Shown one piece after another: positions 43,367 through 53,534 of a DNA stretch of 64,000 bases; the stretch's first letter is position 1, and the number at the start of each line of letters is the position of its first letter. The notes beneath the pieces are model-generated. The model ran no database searches, was not told the origin of the DNA, and saw only the letters and a program-made list of their open reading frames with translations. Source of the stretch: Clarkia xantiana subsp. parviflora (taxonomy: Eukaryota > Streptophyta > Magnoliopsida > Myrtales > Onagraceae); contig JAPTYO010000009.1 of the NCBI GenBank assembly GCA_036873135.1, positions 35,666,756-35,730,755 on the forward strand, in the 5' to 3' direction. Made by a program: the position numbers and the translations under genes.

Positions 43367-43799
43367 CTTGTTTATCTCATACTATCCTTGTATATATAAC
43401 TACACTCCTTCTCCCCTTGTACGGGTTGAGTGTCTTTTGAGATTGTGATGGTGTTTGTTGTTACTTTCCTTTGCCCCATTGTGTTGTTGACTGCGTGGTT
43501 TGTTTGCCTTTATATTAGTGCTTCTCATGCTTTTGTATATATCTCTTCTCATGATGCCTCCCTATGCCTTGTGTATGGCTCTTTGGGTATGGACCCTTCC
43601 CTTGGTATATTTCCTTTACTTATCCTTCTTTCGTGGTTTCCTTCATGTCATACCTGTCATTTCATAAAGAAAAAACATTACTTGTTCTTCACATTACTTT
43701 ACTTAGAAATTTCTTTCTCATGGTGTCCTTCTAAGCATGGTACCCTTCTAAGCATGGTATCCTTCTAAGCATGGTATGATGATCTCTTCTGATACCCCT
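43367..43799 (+). other. 3' flank of the antisense gene in C
   Basis: Non-coding, shared with B 37270-37714 and (reverse) E 12760-13000. Contains three near-identical TCCTTCTAAGCATGGTA copies at 43725-43775. Probably 3' untranslated region of the antisense transcript. Confidence 0.5.
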
Positions 43800-44455
43800 T
43801 ACACGGTATACGTTGTACTGTTAGACCAAAGATACGCTCTTGGTGGGCGTCGAAATCTGTTCACGAGACAGGCTCTCGGACGGCACTTAACGTTTCACAG
43901 GATAGGCTCCCGGAGGGCTCAGGTTAGACCAAAGATACGCTCCTGGTGGGCGTCGAACTGGTAGTTTGAAATCTACCTCAAGATACGCTCTTGGGGGCGT
44001 CGAACTGGTAGTGTTTTTTCTACCTCAAGATACGCTCTTGGGGGCGTCGAATCTGGTAGGTTGCAAATCTACCTCAAGATACGCTCCTGGGGGCGTCGAA
44101 TTCGTAGTTTTTGGAAACCACTCTCAAGATACGCTCTTGGTGCGTCGAAGTCGTAGTGTAATAACTACTCTCAAGATACGCTCTTGGGGGCGTCGAAGGT
44201 TGTAGTATGAACACTACTCTCAAGATACGCTCTTGGGGGCGTCGAAGTTCGTAGTTTTTGGAAACCACTCTCAAGATACGCTCTTGGTGCGTCGAAGGTC
44301 GTAGTATAATAACTACTCTCAAGATACGCTCTTGGGGGCGTCGAAGGTCGTAGTATGAATACTACTCTCAAGATACGCTCTTGGGGGCGTCGAAGATCGT
44401 AGTATGAAAACTACTCTCAAGATACGCTCTTGGGGGCGTCGAATGTCGTTGACTT
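43800..44455 (-). repeat. 49-bp tandem array of C
   Basis: About 12 units with core CTCAAGATACGCTCTTGGGG then GCGTCGAA (plus strand), period 47-50 bp. Every unit has a variable insert flanked by an inverted pair: GGTAG/CTACC in units near 43960-44075, GTAGT/ACTAC in units near 44155-44415, with one at 44355-44370 reaching 7 bp (GTAGTAT/ATACTAC). The same array is in E (12090-12745). Confidence 0.93.
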
Positions 44456-44706
44456 GAAGTCATATCTGTGTAAGGATAACTTGGTGATTATAACATCACA
44501 TTCACTGGGAAATACTTTTGAATAACTACTACTCTCTTAGGAGCATTCATGTTGTTGTACACTCGGGATGCCTTGGTGCACCAAGACATCCTTTGTAGGA
44601 AATCAAAGATAGTTGTAGAGTTGGAGTAACTTTGTGAGTTCTCCTTCTCAAGAGTTGTTTTTGAAAAGCTTGTAAAGCTAAAACAAGCAAAATGCTAGAT
44701 ATGAAA
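44456..44706 (-). other. Spacer between array and ORF in C
   Basis: Shared with B 49917-50133 (GGAAATCAAAGATAGTTGTA and GAGTTGGAGTAACTT). No gene; 3' untranslated region of the sense transcript. Confidence 0.55.
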
Positions 44707-47700
44707 CTAAGGATATGGGGTGGTCACTGTGTCTGTTGCCACGTACTCCTTGAAGCTTCCATTGTAGATCATTTCTTCCACTTCCACCTTCAACACCATG
44801 CAGTTGTTGGTTTGATGCCCCCAGGTCCCATGGTACTCACACCAACCCTGTGCATCTCTTCCTAGGAAGGCCTTGCCCTCCTCCCTGCATGCTGGCAGTT
44901 CTTGTTTGAGGCGCTTGTGGAAAATTTCTTCTATGCTGAGTGTGAGGGGTGTGAATGTGAAATTGACACCTCCTCCCAATGTGTCTGTTTCTCTTCCTCT
45001 TTCTGGAACTTCATCCAACTGTTCCGCCTCTTTTTCAAATGCCCTGTCGAGCTTCGCCTTGAGCTCTCTCATTGTGCTCGTCATGACCATCTCATAGAGC
45101 CCTCTATAGGCCTCGAATGAGCTTGGATGCATGTTTCTGATGAATGCTCTGACTGCTTCTCTCCTTGTGATGTCCATGTTGGCACCATAATCAAAGAATC
45201 TCTGGAAATAGCTTGATATAGACTCCTGCGGCATTTGCTTGATATCATCTATGTAGCGGAAGCCTCTTAGGATGGAGTTCCTTGTTCTGTTCCCTATTGT
45301 GGTGTCTGGCTGCCAAGGTATGGATGTCACCTTCACAGCCTTGCTCCTGTGTTTCCTTGTAGGCACTGTTTGAAAAAGCTGCCTGCTCAAACGGAGTGTC
45401 ACTCCACTCCTCCTCCTTCCTTGCCTTTGTCTCCCTCCCCTCCTTCTTCTATCCTGGTTGGCTCCTGCCATGACCACAGCCACTGTGTCTGTCCTGTGTG
45501 ATCCATGTCTCATTGAATTGACATAGCATTGTCTTGCAGTGCGTTGATCACCCAGGACCTCTCCAACTCCGTTCTCCGTGATGTACTTCAACTTCTGGTG
45601 AACAGTGGATGGCACTATTTCATATGGATTTATGGTTGTCCTTCCTAGGATCCCATTGTAGGCTCCCAGGCTTTCAACCACCAAGAAATTGACATTTACC
45701 TTCAGCTGGGTCCATCCTTGGCCCATGGTCACTGGCAATGTTATCATCCCCAGGGGGTAACTTGTTGCCCCTGAGAAGCCAACTAGAGGGAAGTTGACCG
45801 GATTGATGTCTGCTTTGGTTTTCCCTATCTCTTCCAACACTCTCAGGCTTAGGAGGTCAGCTGAGCTGCCCCCATCCACCAAAATTCTCTTTACATCAAA
45901 ATTATCAATATCTAAAGTAATAACTAGAGCATCGTCATGTGGAAAGACGATGTGGCTTTTGTCCTTCTCCGAGAACTCTATCTTCACTTCTTCTCCTTCT
46001 CTTGGTCTTTTTCTCCACCTTGGCACTGAGCTTAGCTTGGATGCATAGACCTCCCTTGCATTAGCAGTTGGGCCACCTGATGCTGCTCCTCCATGTATCA
46101 TATTGATGACTCCTCTTTTGTTGGGTGGAGGGTTATAGTCTACCTTTCCCTTGCCTTTGTCTTTCTGTGGTGGCCCCAGTTGCATACTATTGCCCCCATG
46201 GTCTACGAACTGCTTCAGTTCTCCCCTCTGGACGATGTTGTTTATGCTTAGCTTTAAGCTAAAGCATTCATTTGTGTCGTGACCATAAGCCTCGTGGTTG
46301 TCACACCATCTATCCTTGTGATTTCCTACCATTGGGGCTCTCCACCTTGCAGGGGGTGACCAAAGCTTTTGGTTCCGCATCTCTCTAAGTACGGTGGCTG
46401 GAGTGGCGTTCAGTGGGATGAACTTAATGACGTTTATTTCTCTGGCCTTTAAGGGTTCACCCATTTGGTTTCTTTGCTGCGGTGGACGCCATTCCTGCTG
46501 CCTTGCATGCTGCGGTGCCTGGGGTGGCTTACCTTTGTTTGGCCTTTGATTATCCTCCTTGGCTGCCTGGATTTTGGCCTTCTTGCTTGCCCTGTGCCTC
46601 TCAAGGTCAATATGCGTTTTAATTCTCCCTGCAAGCTCCTCCAAGGTGCTTGCTGGCTTTTTGGCCATCTTTTCAGCCAATGTTGACCCAAAGCGACCTA
46701 AGTTTCTGATAAAGGCTCGGATTATCTCCCCTTCAGTGATGTCTCCCTGGATGTCTGCAATATTCTGGTTGAACCTAGTATAGTAGCTGGCCAGGGATTC
46801 ATCGTATTCTTGTTTTACTTCATCAATGGAGCCTGTTCCCTTGAGGAGTTTCCTCTCCCCTAGGTATCTATGCAGAAACTTAGCTTTTAGCTGCTCCCAT
46901 GAGTGGATGCTCTCAGAGGGCAGACTGAAGAACCAGTGTGAGGCCACCCCTGATAGGGTGTTTGGGAAGAGGAGTGCCTTGTATCTTTCATCAGTGGTCC
47001 TCCCAAATAGGGCGGCCTCATGCTGTTGGATATGCTCTAGGGGGTCTCCCTTCCCATTATACTTTGCAATTTGCACTGTGTGCAGGGAGTCTGGCACCCT
47101 GTTCATCTCCAGTTCCCTTGTGAAAGGGTGGTTCGTCTTGTCACTTAGGCAATGCAGGTTGGGCTTCTTTGACTCATTCAGTTTCCGGGTTATCATGGCC
47201 TCTATCTCCTCCGGGGTGATCATCACCGGTGCCGGAGTATAACCCCTCTGATATCCATTGTGGTTGTAGACTGGGCTTACTGGGTTCCCTTTTCCCTGCT
47301 GGTATGGACTGTAGGTGTACCCTTGATACACCTGTTGGGGTGCTTCATAGAAGTCCTGCCTCCTTGGAGGTCTTGCTTGTCTTTCCTCTCCCAGCGGGGT
47401 GTAAGCCCTGTTGCTCTGCTGCTGCCTAGGAGGCACAAATTGTTGCCTTCCCTCTGGGGGTGGCTCCTGGTGATATCTTCTTTGTTCCTCTCGCTGCCCT
47501 GCTCGAGGATGCGAGTAATGCTCTTCTGTTGGGATCTGCTCCTCCCCATGAGCTTCAGTGTAAGTCCCTTGGGTGTATGCCTGCCTTGCATATGCTGTGT
47601 GGGCGCGATTGCCATCTCTCTGTGCTGGCATCCCATACGGGTACCCTTGGGGTTGCTCTTCATAATAGTATCCCTCAGGGGGTGCCGTGTTGTGGGAAGG

Positions 47701-47955
47701 CACTCCATGTTGTTCTCTTTCTCTCTGTGGTCTTCTTGCCCGGGGGGTGGAGGCTGTGGAGGACTCAGCCCCAGCTGGGCGTGAAGGTCCTCCCTCCTGG
47801 TTGTTCTGTTGCTGAGGAGGTTGTGGTATTTCTTGGGGCTCTGGATGCATTGGCTGCTTCCCAGGGTTAGGCCGCCTCCCTGGGGGTATGGGTTCTCTTC
47901 TCCGCCCATTGCCCCCGGGTGGGTGTTGGGGCCTGGACACCCTACTGTTCGTCAT
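44707..47955 (-). CDS. Gag-protease-gag2 polyprotein of family X (intact)
   Basis: 1082 codons; the start ATG lies 33 nt after the primer site. Residues 1-250 are Pro/Gln/Arg-rich. 290-460: retrotransposon capsid (GDPLEHIQQHEAALFGR, ASHWFFSLPSESIHSW, FLHRYLGERK, YDESLASYYTRFNQNIAD). Zinc knuckle 1 at 551-564, C-x2-H-x4-H-x4-C. Retropepsin about 670-815 with LVDGGSSADLL at 692-702 and GILGRTTINPYEIVPSTVHQ. 815-875 basic. 895-985 resembles a second capsid C-terminal domain (QESISSYFQRFFDYGANMDI, RREAVRAFIRNM, TMRELKAKLDRAFEKEA). Zinc knuckle 2 at 1039-1052 (CEYHGTWGHQTNNC), then EEMIYNGSFKEYV to the end. No RT, RNase H or integrase. Structural and maturation proteins of a particle; the enzymes must be supplied by another element. 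Confidence 0.93.
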   Translation of the reverse strand: MTNSRVSRPQHPPGGNGRRREPIPPGRRPNPGKQPMHPEPQEIPQPPQQQNNQEGGPSRPAGAESSTASTPRARRPQREREQHGVPSHNTAPPEGYYYEEQPQGYPYGMPAQRDGNRAHTAYARQAYTQGTYTEAHGEEQIPTEEHYSHPRAGQREEQRRYHQEPPPEGRQQFVPPRQQQSNRAYTPLGEERQARPPRRQDFYEAPQQVYQGYTYSPYQQGKGNPVSPVYNHNGYQRGYTPAPVMITPEEIEAMITRKLNESKKPNLHCLSDKTNHPFTRELEMNRVPDSLHTVQIAKYNGKGDPLEHIQQHEAALFGRTTDERYKALLFPNTLSGVASHWFFSLPSESIHSWEQLKAKFLHRYLGERKLLKGTGSIDEVKQEYDESLASYYTRFNQNIADIQGDITEGEIIRAFIRNLGRFGSTLAEKMAKKPASTLEELAGRIKTHIDLERHRASKKAKIQAAKEDNQRPNKGKPPQAPQHARQQEWRPPQQRNQMGEPLKAREINVIKFIPLNATPATVLREMRNQKLWSPPARWRAPMVGNHKDRWCDNHEAYGHDTNECFSLKLSINNIVQRGELKQFVDHGGNSMQLGPPQKDKGKGKVDYNPPPNKRGVINMIHGGAASGGPTANAREVYASKLSSVPRWRKRPREGEEVKIEFSEKDKSHIVFPHDDALVITLDIDNFDVKRILVDGGSSADLLSLRVLEEIGKTKADINPVNFPLVGFSGATSYPLGMITLPVTMGQGWTQLKVNVNFLVVESLGAYNGILGRTTINPYEIVPSTVHQKLKYITENGVGEVLGDQRTARQCYVNSMRHGSHRTDTVAVVMAGANQDRRRRGGRQRQGRRRSGVTLRLSRQLFQTVPTRKHRSKAVKVTSIPWQPDTTIGNRTRNSILRGFRYIDDIKQMPQESISSYFQRFFDYGANMDITRREAVRAFIRNMHPSSFEAYRGLYEMVMTSTMRELKAKLDRAFEKEAEQLDEVPERGRETDTLGGGVNFTFTPLTLSIEEIFHKRLKQELPACREEGKAFLGRDAQGWCEYHGTWGHQTNNCMVLKVEVEEMIYNGSFKEYVATDTVTTPYP

Positions 47956-47988
47956 AGCTCGTGTAATAGCCAGGCTTTCTGTTCGAAG

Positions 47989-48004
47989 CCTACAGACGGC
48001 GCCA
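47989..48004 (-). promoter_or_regulatory. Primer-binding site of C
   Basis: Minus strand TGGCGCCGTCTGTAGG, two bases inside the 5' LTR; one mismatch to that of A and E. Confidence 0.83.
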
Positions 48005-48006
48005 AG

Positions 48007-48832
48007 TGTTAAGTTATGAGATCTAGGTCAACGGGGTGTCGGCTTTGATCTCACTCCTTACGGGGGATGTGTGCGATCCGGTGTTCCTGAGTTGCTCTGC
48101 CTTAGCCTATCTTCTCCATTCCTTCCTTCCTTCCTTTGCTTCTTCTCTCCTTCTACCCTGCAGAAGGGGAAATACCAGACACGGAGGGGGGGGGGTGGTG
48201 CCTGGTGAACCCTCTCCGATGCCTAAGTCAGTACTTTTCTAGAGAGATAAAGCTAGAGAGATGTCAGAGCTAAAATGTCCAAATAGCCAAGATGTTCAAA
48301 TGAGTTGTGAAGGTGGGGTATTTATAGGCAACGGTGTCATTAAGGTGGCTTAATGACATCGTTAGCCTTTAAACACAATTAATTAACCTTTAAGCACATA
48401 ATTAAGACCTTAGGATTCGGAGGAGGTAGGCGGAGTGGACCGAGCATGGGAGTCCGAAGGCGGTGTCGGGGCCCTTGGGGGGGAGAAATCCGACCTCCAA
48501 GGGTAGGGGTTGGGTGAGGGCACCCAACCCCTCCTAGGGAGGGTGGGGTTGGCCAACCCCATCCCTCCTAGGAGGGATCGGGTTGGCCGACCCGATCTCT
48601 CCTAGGAGAGATCGGGTTGGTCCACCCGATCTCCCCTAGGGGAGGTCGGGTGTGGCCACCCAACCTCACCTAGGTGAGTTCGTCTCTGCCGGACGGGCGC
48701 TTCGGCCCCGTCCGAGCCGTTGATGTTCTTGCGAAGTGTCCGGGTTGAAGTTTCGATTTGTAATCATAAATGGGACGATAAAAATACAACGGTTCGGAAG
48801 TCAACGGGTTCAAATTGGGCGTATATCCATCA
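48007..48832 (-). repeat. 5' LTR of element C
   Basis: 826 bp partner of 38601-39461. Minus strand TGATGGATATAC...CATAACTTAACA. Palindrome run about 48520-48665, TATA at about 48328-48340, G-run hairpin module at about 48173-48209. Confidence 0.96.
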
Positions 48833-48837
48833 GAGGC

Positions 48838-49710
48838 CATCGCACAAGATGGGAGCTCCCTAGCAGTTGAAGTCTCAATCTATTCCTTATGCATGTGTAA
48901 GTGAAAGCTATTTTCATCTTCCTTAAAACACTAGAATCTCTAGTTGATCTTCAGCAATCTCCTCCATGCGTTTTTGCAGTTCCCTCTTTTTCTTCTCTGA
49001 ATTTCTCGATCAATCTATCTAAGAATTCAATTTTGAGGGTGCATACATTGGAATTTATATAATTGGAAGGTGATAGTAGCGACAGTCATTGGCTTCCGCA
49101 GTACCTCCATAGGTAATATATCTGGTTCTCTCTATCCCTTAGATCCCAACGTGATCTATCTAGCATATCTAAGTGTTAATTTGAATAAAAAACCGACATG
49201 GATACGAAATGGATTATCGAATATCTCATGTCGGGTTTCATGACTACCATGCGTGCCATCGTCGTCATGTTCTTCATTGTTTTGCAGGATTCTATCTTGT
49301 AAGATGCATATGAATTCAGGAGAGACATATAGAATCATTTATACTTATTGACAATGCCACCTACTTCCCTTAACATGTGTATATTGTATCAAAATAATTT
49401 TGCATATATTTTGTACCATTTATTTGGAGTTATATGTTGTAAAATTATATATGAGATCTTATTTAGGAGTGGTCTCTTATTAATGTACATAATTTTATAC
49501 ATGTATTGATATTGATATATATAGTAATTATGAGTACTCCAAAGTAGGAAGTATGTTGATATGGTTTAACTGAGAGTAATTTGTAAACCATTCACTCTTT
49601 AATATTTTATTTTATTAGTTTTTATTAGAAAACTAATAAATAAAAAATACATAAATAATATTTTTTTAAATTATATAGATATATGTATTGCTTCCATCAT
49701 TAATATACCA
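48838..49710. other. Right part of the AT-rich insert in B
   Basis: Continues 37715-38595 across C. No frame of note and no family-X homology. 49360-49680 is strongly AT-rich. Origin unknown; possibly host or DNA-transposon sequence. Confidence 0.35.
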
Positions 49711-49843
49711 CAAGCAGTTGTGGTCTAGTGGTTAAGAGCGCCGACTCTCATGTGGTTTGGTTTCGAGGTCACAAGTTCGAATCCCCTCATCGACTTGATT
49801 AAAATCATTTCCTGGGGTTACGTTAACGGGGCCAGTGCATACG
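49711..49843 (+). repeat. tRNA-related SINE-like piece
   Basis: Has an RNA polymerase III type A box TGGTCTAGTGGTTAAGAGC (49721-49739) and, 35 bp on, a B box GTTCGAATCC (49775-49784), the layout of a tRNA or tRNA-derived SINE head. Acceptor and T-stem do not pair well, so not a working tRNA. Followed by CCTGGGGTTACGTTAACGGG, which could be the SINE body. It borders the stub of the 49-bp array. No target duplication was identified. Confidence 0.5.
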
Positions 49844-49916
49844 CTCCTGGTGAGCGTCGAATCTGGTAGTTTGAAATCTACCTCAAGATACGCTCCTCAA
49901 GATACGCAATGATTAT
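49844..49916 (-). repeat. Stub of the 49-bp array in B
   Basis: About one and a half units (ATACGCTCCTGGTGAGCGTC, GGTAG/CTACC pair, ACCTCAAGATACGCTCC). The rest of the array was lost or displaced with the AT-rich insert. Confidence 0.85.
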
Positions 49917-50133
49917 ATCACCACATTGTTTGAAGGATACTTTTGAGTAACTTCTACTTCATTTGGAGCATTCGTGCTTTATGTACACTTGGGGTGCCTT
50001 GGATGGATCAAGACACCCTTTTGAGGAAATCAAAGATAGTTGTAGAGTTGGAGTAACTTCTTGAGTTCTCCTTCTCAAAAGTTGTTTTTGGAAAACTTAA
50101 AATGCTTGAACACGCAAAGTGCTGAATATTAAA
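49917..50133 (-). other. Spacer between array and ORF in B
   Basis: Close to C 44456-44706; non-coding. Confidence 0.55.
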
Positions 50134-51174
50134 CTAAGGATATGGGGTGGTGAGTGTGTCTGTTGCCACGTACTCCTTTAGGCCTCCTTTGTAAATCATC
50201 TCCTCCACTTCTATCTTTAACACCATGCAATCATTGGTTTGATGCCCCCAGGTCCCATGGTATTCACACCAACCCTGTGCATCTCTTCCTAGGAAGGCCT
50301 TGCCCTCCTTTTTGCATGTTGGTAGCTCTTCCTTGAGGTACTCCTGGAAAATTTTTTCTATCTTCATTGTAAGGGGTGTGAATTTGAAGTTTACACATCC
50401 TTCCTTTGTGTCAATCTATCTTCCTTCTTCAAGGACTTCTTCCCATTGCCCTGTCTCTTTTGCGAATGCCTTGTCCAGCTTCTCTTTGAGCTCCCTCATT
50501 GTGCTTGTCATGACCACCTCATAGAGCCCTCCATATGCTTCAAATGAGGTTGGATGCATGTTTCTAAGGAAGGCCCTTACGACCTCTCTTCTTGTGATGT
50601 CCATGCTTGCACCATAGCTGAAGAATCTCCCAAAGTAGCTTGATATGGACTCCTTTGGAATTTGCTTGATGTCATCTATATATCGGAAACCCTTTTCAAT
50701 GGATTCCCTTGTTCTCTTTCCTTCTTCATTCTCTGGCTGCCAAGGTATGCTTGTTACCCTTACAGCCTTACCTCTCTGCTTCTTCTTAGCTAGTCCTTGA
50801 AAGAACTGCCTACTCAGGCGGAGTGCAACTCCCTTTTTCATCTTTCCCTGCCTTAGTCTTTTCATTATCTTCTCTTTGTCTTGGATGGCCCCGGTCATGA
50901 CCATAGCCACTTTGTCTGACTTGTGTGATCCACGTCTCATGGAGTTGACGTAGCACTTCCTTGCAGTGCGTTGATCACCTAAGACTTCTCCAATTCCGTT
51001 TTCAGTTATATACTTCAGCTTCTGATGCACGGTAGATGGCACAATTTCGTATGGATTTATGGTTGTCCTTCCTAGGATACCGTTGTAGGCTCCCAGGCTT
51101 TCAACCACCATGAAGTTAACGTTCACTCTCAGCTGTGTCCATCCCTGGCCCATGGTCACTGGCAGGGTTATCAT
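50134..51174 (-). pseudogene. Protease end, second capsid-like part and second zinc knuckle of B
   Basis: Two stretches of one frame split by a TAG at about 50416. 51174-50419 begins MITLPVTMGQGWTQL, carries the protease tail GILGRTTINPYEIVPSTVHQ and the second capsid-like segment (KESISSYFGRFFSYGASMDI, REVVRAFLRNM, TMRELKEKLDKAFAKE). 50367-50134 carries KAFLGRDAQGWCEYHGTWGH and the zinc knuckle end. About 80% like C by eye. Out of frame with 53483-51177 through a one-base deletion near 51180. Confidence 0.9.
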
Positions 51175-51176
51175 TC

Positions 51177-53483
51177 CTAGGGATAACTTGTTGCCCCTGA
51201 GAAGCCAACCAGAGGGAATTTGACTGGTTTGATGTCTGCCTTTGTTTTTCCTATCTCTTCCAGGACCCTTAGGCTTAGGAGGTCTGCAGAGCTGCCCCCA
51301 TCTACCAGTATTCTTTTTACATCGAAGTTATCGATGTCCATCGTGATGACTAAAGCATCATCATGCGGGAAGACAATATGACTCATGTCCTTCTCCGAAA
51401 ACTCAATCTTCATCTCCTCTCCTTCTCGTGGTCTCTTTCTCCACTTTGGTACTGAGCCCAGCTTGGATGCATAAACTTCCCTTGCATTAGCTGTTGGGCC
51501 ACCTGATGCCACTCCTCCATGTATCATGTTTATAGTCATCCTCTTGTTAGGTGGGGGATTATAATCTACCTTGTCTTTGCCTTTATCCTTGTATGATGGC
51601 CCTAGCTGTATGTTGTTGCCACCGTAATCAACAAACTGTTTTAGCTCCCCTCTCTGGATCATATTGTTGATACTTAGCTTCAAGCTAAAGCATTCGTTCG
51701 TATCATGCCCATATGCCTCATGGTTATCAAACCATCTATCCTTGTGTGTCCCTACCATTGGCGCTCTCCATCTTCCGGGGGGCGACCATAATTTCTGATT
51801 TCTCATCTCTCTCAAGACCACTGCTGGGGTGGTGTTCAATGGTATGAACTTGATAACATTTATTTCCCTAGCCTTCAATGGCTCACCCATCTGATTTCTT
51901 TGTTGAGGCGGACGCCGCTCCTGTTGCCTTATGGGTTGAGGTGCCTGAGGTGGCTTTCCCTTATTCTGCTTTGTATTGTCCTCCACTGCTGCTTGAATCT
52001 TGGCTTTCTTACTCACCATGTGCCTCTCTAGGTCTATATGAGTTTTCACTCTCCCTGCTAGCTCCTCTAAGGTGCTTGCCGGTTTTTTGGCCATCTTTTC
52101 TGCCAATGTGGACCCGAAGCGGCCTAGGTTTCTTACGAAGGCTCTTATTATTTCACCCTCGGTGATGTCGCCCTGTATGTCTGCTATGTTCTGGTTGAAC
52201 CTAGTGTAGTAATCAGCCAAAGATTCATCATTTTCTTGCTTCACATCATCTAGGGAGCCTGTTCCTTTGAGTAGTTTCCTTTCTCCTAGGTATCTCTGAA
52301 GAAACTTCGCCTTTAGCTGTGCCCATGAGTGGATGCTCTCGGTAGGTAGGCTAAAGAACCAATGTGACGCCACCCCTGATAGGGTGTTTGGAAATAAGAG
52401 TGCCTTGTAGCGGTCATCAGTAGTTCTCCTGAATAGAGAGGCTTCATGCTGTTGAATGTGCTCTAAAGGGTCTCCCTTGCCATTGTACTTTGCTATCTGT
52501 ATTGTATGCAAGGAGTCTGGCACTTTGTTCATTTCCAACTCCCTCGTAAAGGGGTGGTTCTTGTTGTCACTCAGGCAGTGCAGTCCGTTTCTCTTTGACT
52601 CACTCATCTTCCTTACTATCATGGCTTCTATCTCCTCCGGGGTAATCATCACCGGCGTTGGAGTATAGTCTCTCTGATATCCTCCATAAGTATAAACTGG
52701 GCTTACCGGGATCCCTTGTCCGTGCTGGTACGGACTGTAGGCGTATCCCTGATATCCCTGTTGGGGTACTTGGTGGAATTCCTGCCTTCTTGGAGGTCTT
52801 GCCTGTTTATCTACGCCCAGCGGGGTGTGTGCCCTAGCGTCCTGCTGTGTCTGTTGCTGCCTTGGAGGCACAAACTGCTGCCTTCCCTCTAGGGGTGGCC
52901 TTTGGTTATCTCTCCTTTGTTCTTCTCGCTGCCCTGTTGGAGGGTGCGAGTGGTGTTCTTCTTCTGAGACTTGTTCTTCCTCATGAACTTCTTCTTCTTC
53001 ATGTTGGCGTTGCCTTCCCTGCTTGTTCCTCAGAGTCTCTCTATAGGCTAGTAGCTCATCCAATGCGCTCATCAACCCCGGAGTCACTGTATGTGCTCCT
53101 TGTGAGTATGCGGGCCTTGTGTTGGTTGTGTGGGCGCGATTGTCGTTCCTTTGAGCCGGCATTTCATATGGATATCCTTGAGGTTGTGCCTCATAGTAGT
53201 ATCTCTGAGGAGGTGCCGTGTATGGGGATGGCACTCCTTGTTGCTCCCCCTCTCTTTGTGGCCTTCTTGCCAATGGAGTTGAGGCTGTGGAAGACTCAGC
53301 CCCAGCTGGGCGTGAGGGTCCTCCTTCCTGGTTGTTGGGCTGGGGTGGCTGTGGGGCTACCTGAGGCTCTGGGTGTACAGGTTGTTTCTCTGGGTTAGGC
53401 TGCCTTGTTGGAGGTATAGGCTGTCTCTCTCGCCTATTGCCCCCAGGTAGGCGATTATGTCTAGACGCTAAGCTATTCGTCAT
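51177..53483 (-). pseudogene. Gag and protease start of B
   Basis: 768 codons from MTNSLASRHNRLPGG, 33 nt after the primer site. Same domains as C residues 1-734: Pro/Gln-rich N-terminus, with an extra acidic stretch (EEEEVHEEEQVSEEEH) absent from C; capsid; zinc knuckle 1 (FDNHEAYGHDTNEC: first Cys is Phe, so metal binding is lost); LVDGGSSADLL. Stops after GATSYP where one base is missing. With the TAG further on, B cannot make the full protein. Confidence 0.92.
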
Positions 53484-53516
53484 CGCTCTTGTGATTGCCA
53501 GGCTTTCTATTCGAAA

Positions 53517-53532
53517 CCCACGGACGGCGCCA
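53517..53532 (-). promoter_or_regulatory. Primer-binding site of B
   Basis: Minus strand TGGCGCCGTCCGTGGG; one base different from E and A. Confidence 0.83.
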
Positions 53533-53534
53533 AG

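Larger units (their letters stand above)
38601..48832 (-). mobile_element. Youngest element C (family X), inserted in B
   Basis: Minus strand, LTRs 48007-48832 (5') and 38601-39461 (3'), target duplication GAGGC (38596-38600 and 48833-48837), primer site 47989-48004, polypurine tract 39462-39479. Interior: one intact 1082-codon gag-protease-gag2 ORF (47955-44707), the 49-bp array (44455-43800), the antisense spliced gene on the plus strand (40907-43366), and a 3' untranslated part. LTRs differ at only four positions by eye plus one 35-36-bp palindrome unit, so insertion was recent. 10.2 kb. No RT, RNase H or integrase, so non-autonomous. It is the reference copy of family X. Confidence 0.96.

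Noticed and set aside
49711..49795. Functional tRNA gene
   Set aside because: A and B boxes are present but acceptor and T-stem do not pair, and no clear anticodon stem forms.
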